From Moraxella osloensis (lineage in GTDB: Bacteria; Pseudomonadota; Gammaproteobacteria; Pseudomonadales; Moraxellaceae), in contig NZ_CP047226.1 of the NCBI RefSeq assembly GCF_009867135.1, positions 1,240,001 to 1,304,000 on the forward strand: a DNA stretch of 64,000 nt. Direction: 5' to 3'. The translations under genes were made by a program, and so were the position numbers. Positions 62,627 through 64,000 of this stretch are shown here, in pieces. The notes beneath the pieces are model-generated. The model worked only from the letters and a program-made list of their open reading frames with translations, ran no database searches and was not told the DNA's origin. Position 1 is the stretch's first letter; every line of letters starts with the position of its first letter.

Positions 62627-63280
62627 ACGGGTTAATAAATATACTTGATAAGCCAGCGCTGACGATAATACAATCACAATGGGTAACATCAGCGTCATGT
62701 ATTTGTAGTGGATATAGCCCAAAGCACCCAATACCCCGCCCCCGCAAAAGCTGTACCATATCATCGCTTGAAACACGAACATCTTCTTATTAATCGGTCT
62801 GCCTGCCAGCCAATTACCCAACGCTGAGCCCATATCTGAGGTCAATCCTGTCAAATGGGTGGTGCGAATCACCGCACCGCTATAGGTCGCGACCATCGAA
62901 TTTTGTAATCCGCAAGCCATCGCGGCAAACACCTGTCCCCAAAATGACTGATAGCTAAATAAAATTAGACTGATAATTAATAAACTTGCTTCAATTAACA
63001 GAGCGTTGCCATAGCGCTTACCTTCTTTTAATGCCGTACCCCCCACCACAAAGCCACTGATAACTGCGCCAGATAAAAATGATAACAACACGATACAAAC
63101 CATTGCCATCTGCTGGTAATGCTGTTCCGCCAATGCTGTGGCAAATAGCGTCACATTGCCCGTTACATGCGAAGCAGATAAGTGCGTGAAGCCGACTAAT
63201 GCGGTGCTATTGATACACCCTGCATTAAACGCCAGTACGCAGCCACCCCATAAAATCCATTTAGGTAATTTATTAATCAT
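62609..63280 (-). CDS. YoaK/DUF1275-family membrane protein
   Basis: 223 residues with about six hydrophobic helices. Typical DUF1275 features are LAFNAGCINSTALVGFTHLSASHVTGNVTLFATAL near the N-terminus and FAAMACGLQNSMVATYSGAVIRTTHLTGLTSDMGSALGNWL in the middle. Function is unknown; transport is suspected. The C-terminal RKKTAK and stop are encoded within the terminator of the convergent gene. Confidence 0.85.
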   Translation of the reverse strand: MINKLPKWILWGGCVLAFNAGCINSTALVGFTHLSASHVTGNVTLFATALAEQHYQQMAMVCIVLLSFLSGAVISGFVVGGTALKEGKRYGNALLIEASLLIISLILFSYQSFWGQVFAAMACGLQNSMVATYSGAVIRTTHLTGLTSDMGSALGNWLAGRPINKKMFVFQAMIWYSFCGGGVLGALGYIHYKYMTLMLPIVIVLSSALAYQVYLLTRKKTAK

Positions 63281-63394
63281 TATCTACCGCCATCTATCAG
63301 TCTTTAGCTGACTTGCCAAACATGTTAAGCCTGACAAAAAATGGTAAGCTTAACCAGACGGCTTTGCAATCCCTATCGAAACATCAAGTAAAAA

Positions 63395-63420
63395 AAAAGA
63401 GCAACCATGGTCGCTCTTTT
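63395..63420 (-). terminator. Terminator of fabI
   Basis: AAAAGAGC (63395-63402) and GCTCTTTT (63413-63420) form a stem enclosing a palindromic ACCATGGT. A run of T follows on the minus strand. Confidence 0.85.
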
Positions 63421-63440
63421 ATCTACTACCCGCCTAAAAA

Positions 63441-64000
63441 TTAGTCTTCTACCTGCATCATCACTTGTTCAGAGAGTGCCACGGTATTAAACCCAGCATC
63501 GACAAATAAAATCTCTCCGGTGATACCAGACGCCCAAGGCGATAACAAGAACATTGCGGCATTACCGACTTCTTCAGTATTGACATTGCGCTGTAGCGGT
63601 GACATTTTGGCATTGGTGTCGAGCATTTTACGAAATGATTTGATACCGCTTGCCGCCAAGGTACGAATTGGACCTGCAGAAATCCCATTGACACGGATAC
63701 CATCGCTACCCATTGAGCTGGCAAGGTAGCGAATGCTCGCTTCCAGACTGGCCTTGGCTAGACCCATGACATTGTAGTTTGGCAACACATGGATACTGCC
63801 TTCATACGTCAAGGTTAACAGCGAGCCTTGGCGTTTTGCCAGTAACTCACGGCTGGCTTTAGCAAGCGCCACAAAGCTGTAGCTACTAATATCATGGGCA
63901 ATGGCAAAGCCCTCACGGGTGGTCACTTGGGTAAAATCACCATCTAGCTGATCGGCAGGGGCAAACCCAATGGCATGCACGACCCCATCAATGCCCTCTG
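63441..64000 (-). CDS. fabI: Enoyl-ACP reductase FabI, C-terminal part (cut by window edge)
   Basis: FabI reduces enoyl-ACP with NADH in the last step of each fatty-acid elongation cycle and is the target of triclosan-type inhibitors. The open frame continues past the window edge (upstream residues [12 protein letters not shown]), so the N-terminus is missing. Diagnostic residues include the Y-x6-K active site in [22 protein letters not shown] and [17 protein letters not shown]. The end is at 63441 with a clear terminator. Confidence 0.95.
   Translation of the reverse strand, partial: EGIDGVVHAIGFAPADQLDGDFTQVTTREGFAIAHDISSYSFVALAKASRELLAKRQGSLLTLTYEGSIHVLPNYNVMGLAKASLEASIRYLASSMGSDGIRVNGISAGPIRTLAASGIKSFRKMLDTNAKMSPLQRNVNTEEVGNAAMFLLSPWASGITGEILFVDAGFNTVALSEQVMMQVED

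Noticed and set aside
1-64000. tRNA, rRNA, CRISPR, insertion sequences, prophage genes
   Set aside because: Looked for repeats with regular spacing, cloverleaf-like segments and transposase or phage proteins; none could be supported by eye. A tRNA or covariance-model scan would settle it.

Overview
The window looks like a chromosomal segment of a gammaproteobacterium of the Moraxellaceae (Moraxella/Psychrobacter-like). The evidence is protein-level resemblance (LpxK/KdsB, divergent BamD/RluD, RoxA, RecCBD, FabI), moderate to low G+C, and many A/T-flanked Rho-independent terminators. No rRNA, tRNA, CRISPR array, transposase or phage gene was recognised. The species call is inference.

Layout. 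0-17 kb is mostly core: the end of lpxK and kdsB; a YhbW-like flavin monooxygenase with a CysB-like regulator; an orphan HicB; ampG-prmC-moeB and an ABC1/UbiB-type kinase; dnaG; bamD and rluD divergently; a two-gene radical SAM DNA-modification pair; a Thr/Val-rich secreted protein; tyrB. 18-33 kb is an accessory block. It holds a VWA / PP2C phosphatase / protein kinase triad (like E. coli YegL-YegK-YegI, or the TerY-P triad), followed on the same strand by a zinc-ribbon RDD membrane protein, a SEDS (FtsW/RodA) protein, a penicillin-binding transpeptidase and a protein with a possible FHA-like C-terminus. An AT-rich Mrr-type nuclease and a HigB-HigA toxin-antitoxin pair sit between the SEDS and PBP genes. 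The gene kinds recall the actinobacterial pknAB-pstP-rodA-pbpA-fha cluster, which suggests phosphorylation-controlled cell-wall synthesis.

33-46 kb holds an RluA-type synthase, elaA-thiE, a BASS-type transporter, a TetR regulator with a PHA-system protein, and divergently an SDR / FAD oxidoreductase / DUF1365 / CFA synthase / DUF2177 lipid-modification operon. A fasciclin lipoprotein and another FAD protein follow. A 24-bp dyad recurs almost unchanged 3-4 bp upstream of the -35 box of both the lipid operon and the fasciclin gene. 46-64 kb holds an acyl-CoA ligase, roxA, hpt, recC-recB-recD, a small acidic protein, a YoaK-type membrane protein and the 3' part of fabI.

The most unexpected signal is a short repeated sequence, AATAGCCTAAGCAAAT. 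Its 12-base core occurs exactly six times, in lpxK, prmC, moeB, recD, recB and recC, always in the sense orientation and always encoding Asn-Ser-Leu-Ser. Two more copies differ from the 16-base consensus by one base, and one of these forms a hairpin. It is absent from the accessory 7-46 kb part. It behaves like a DNA uptake sequence, which as far as I know has not been described for this family.
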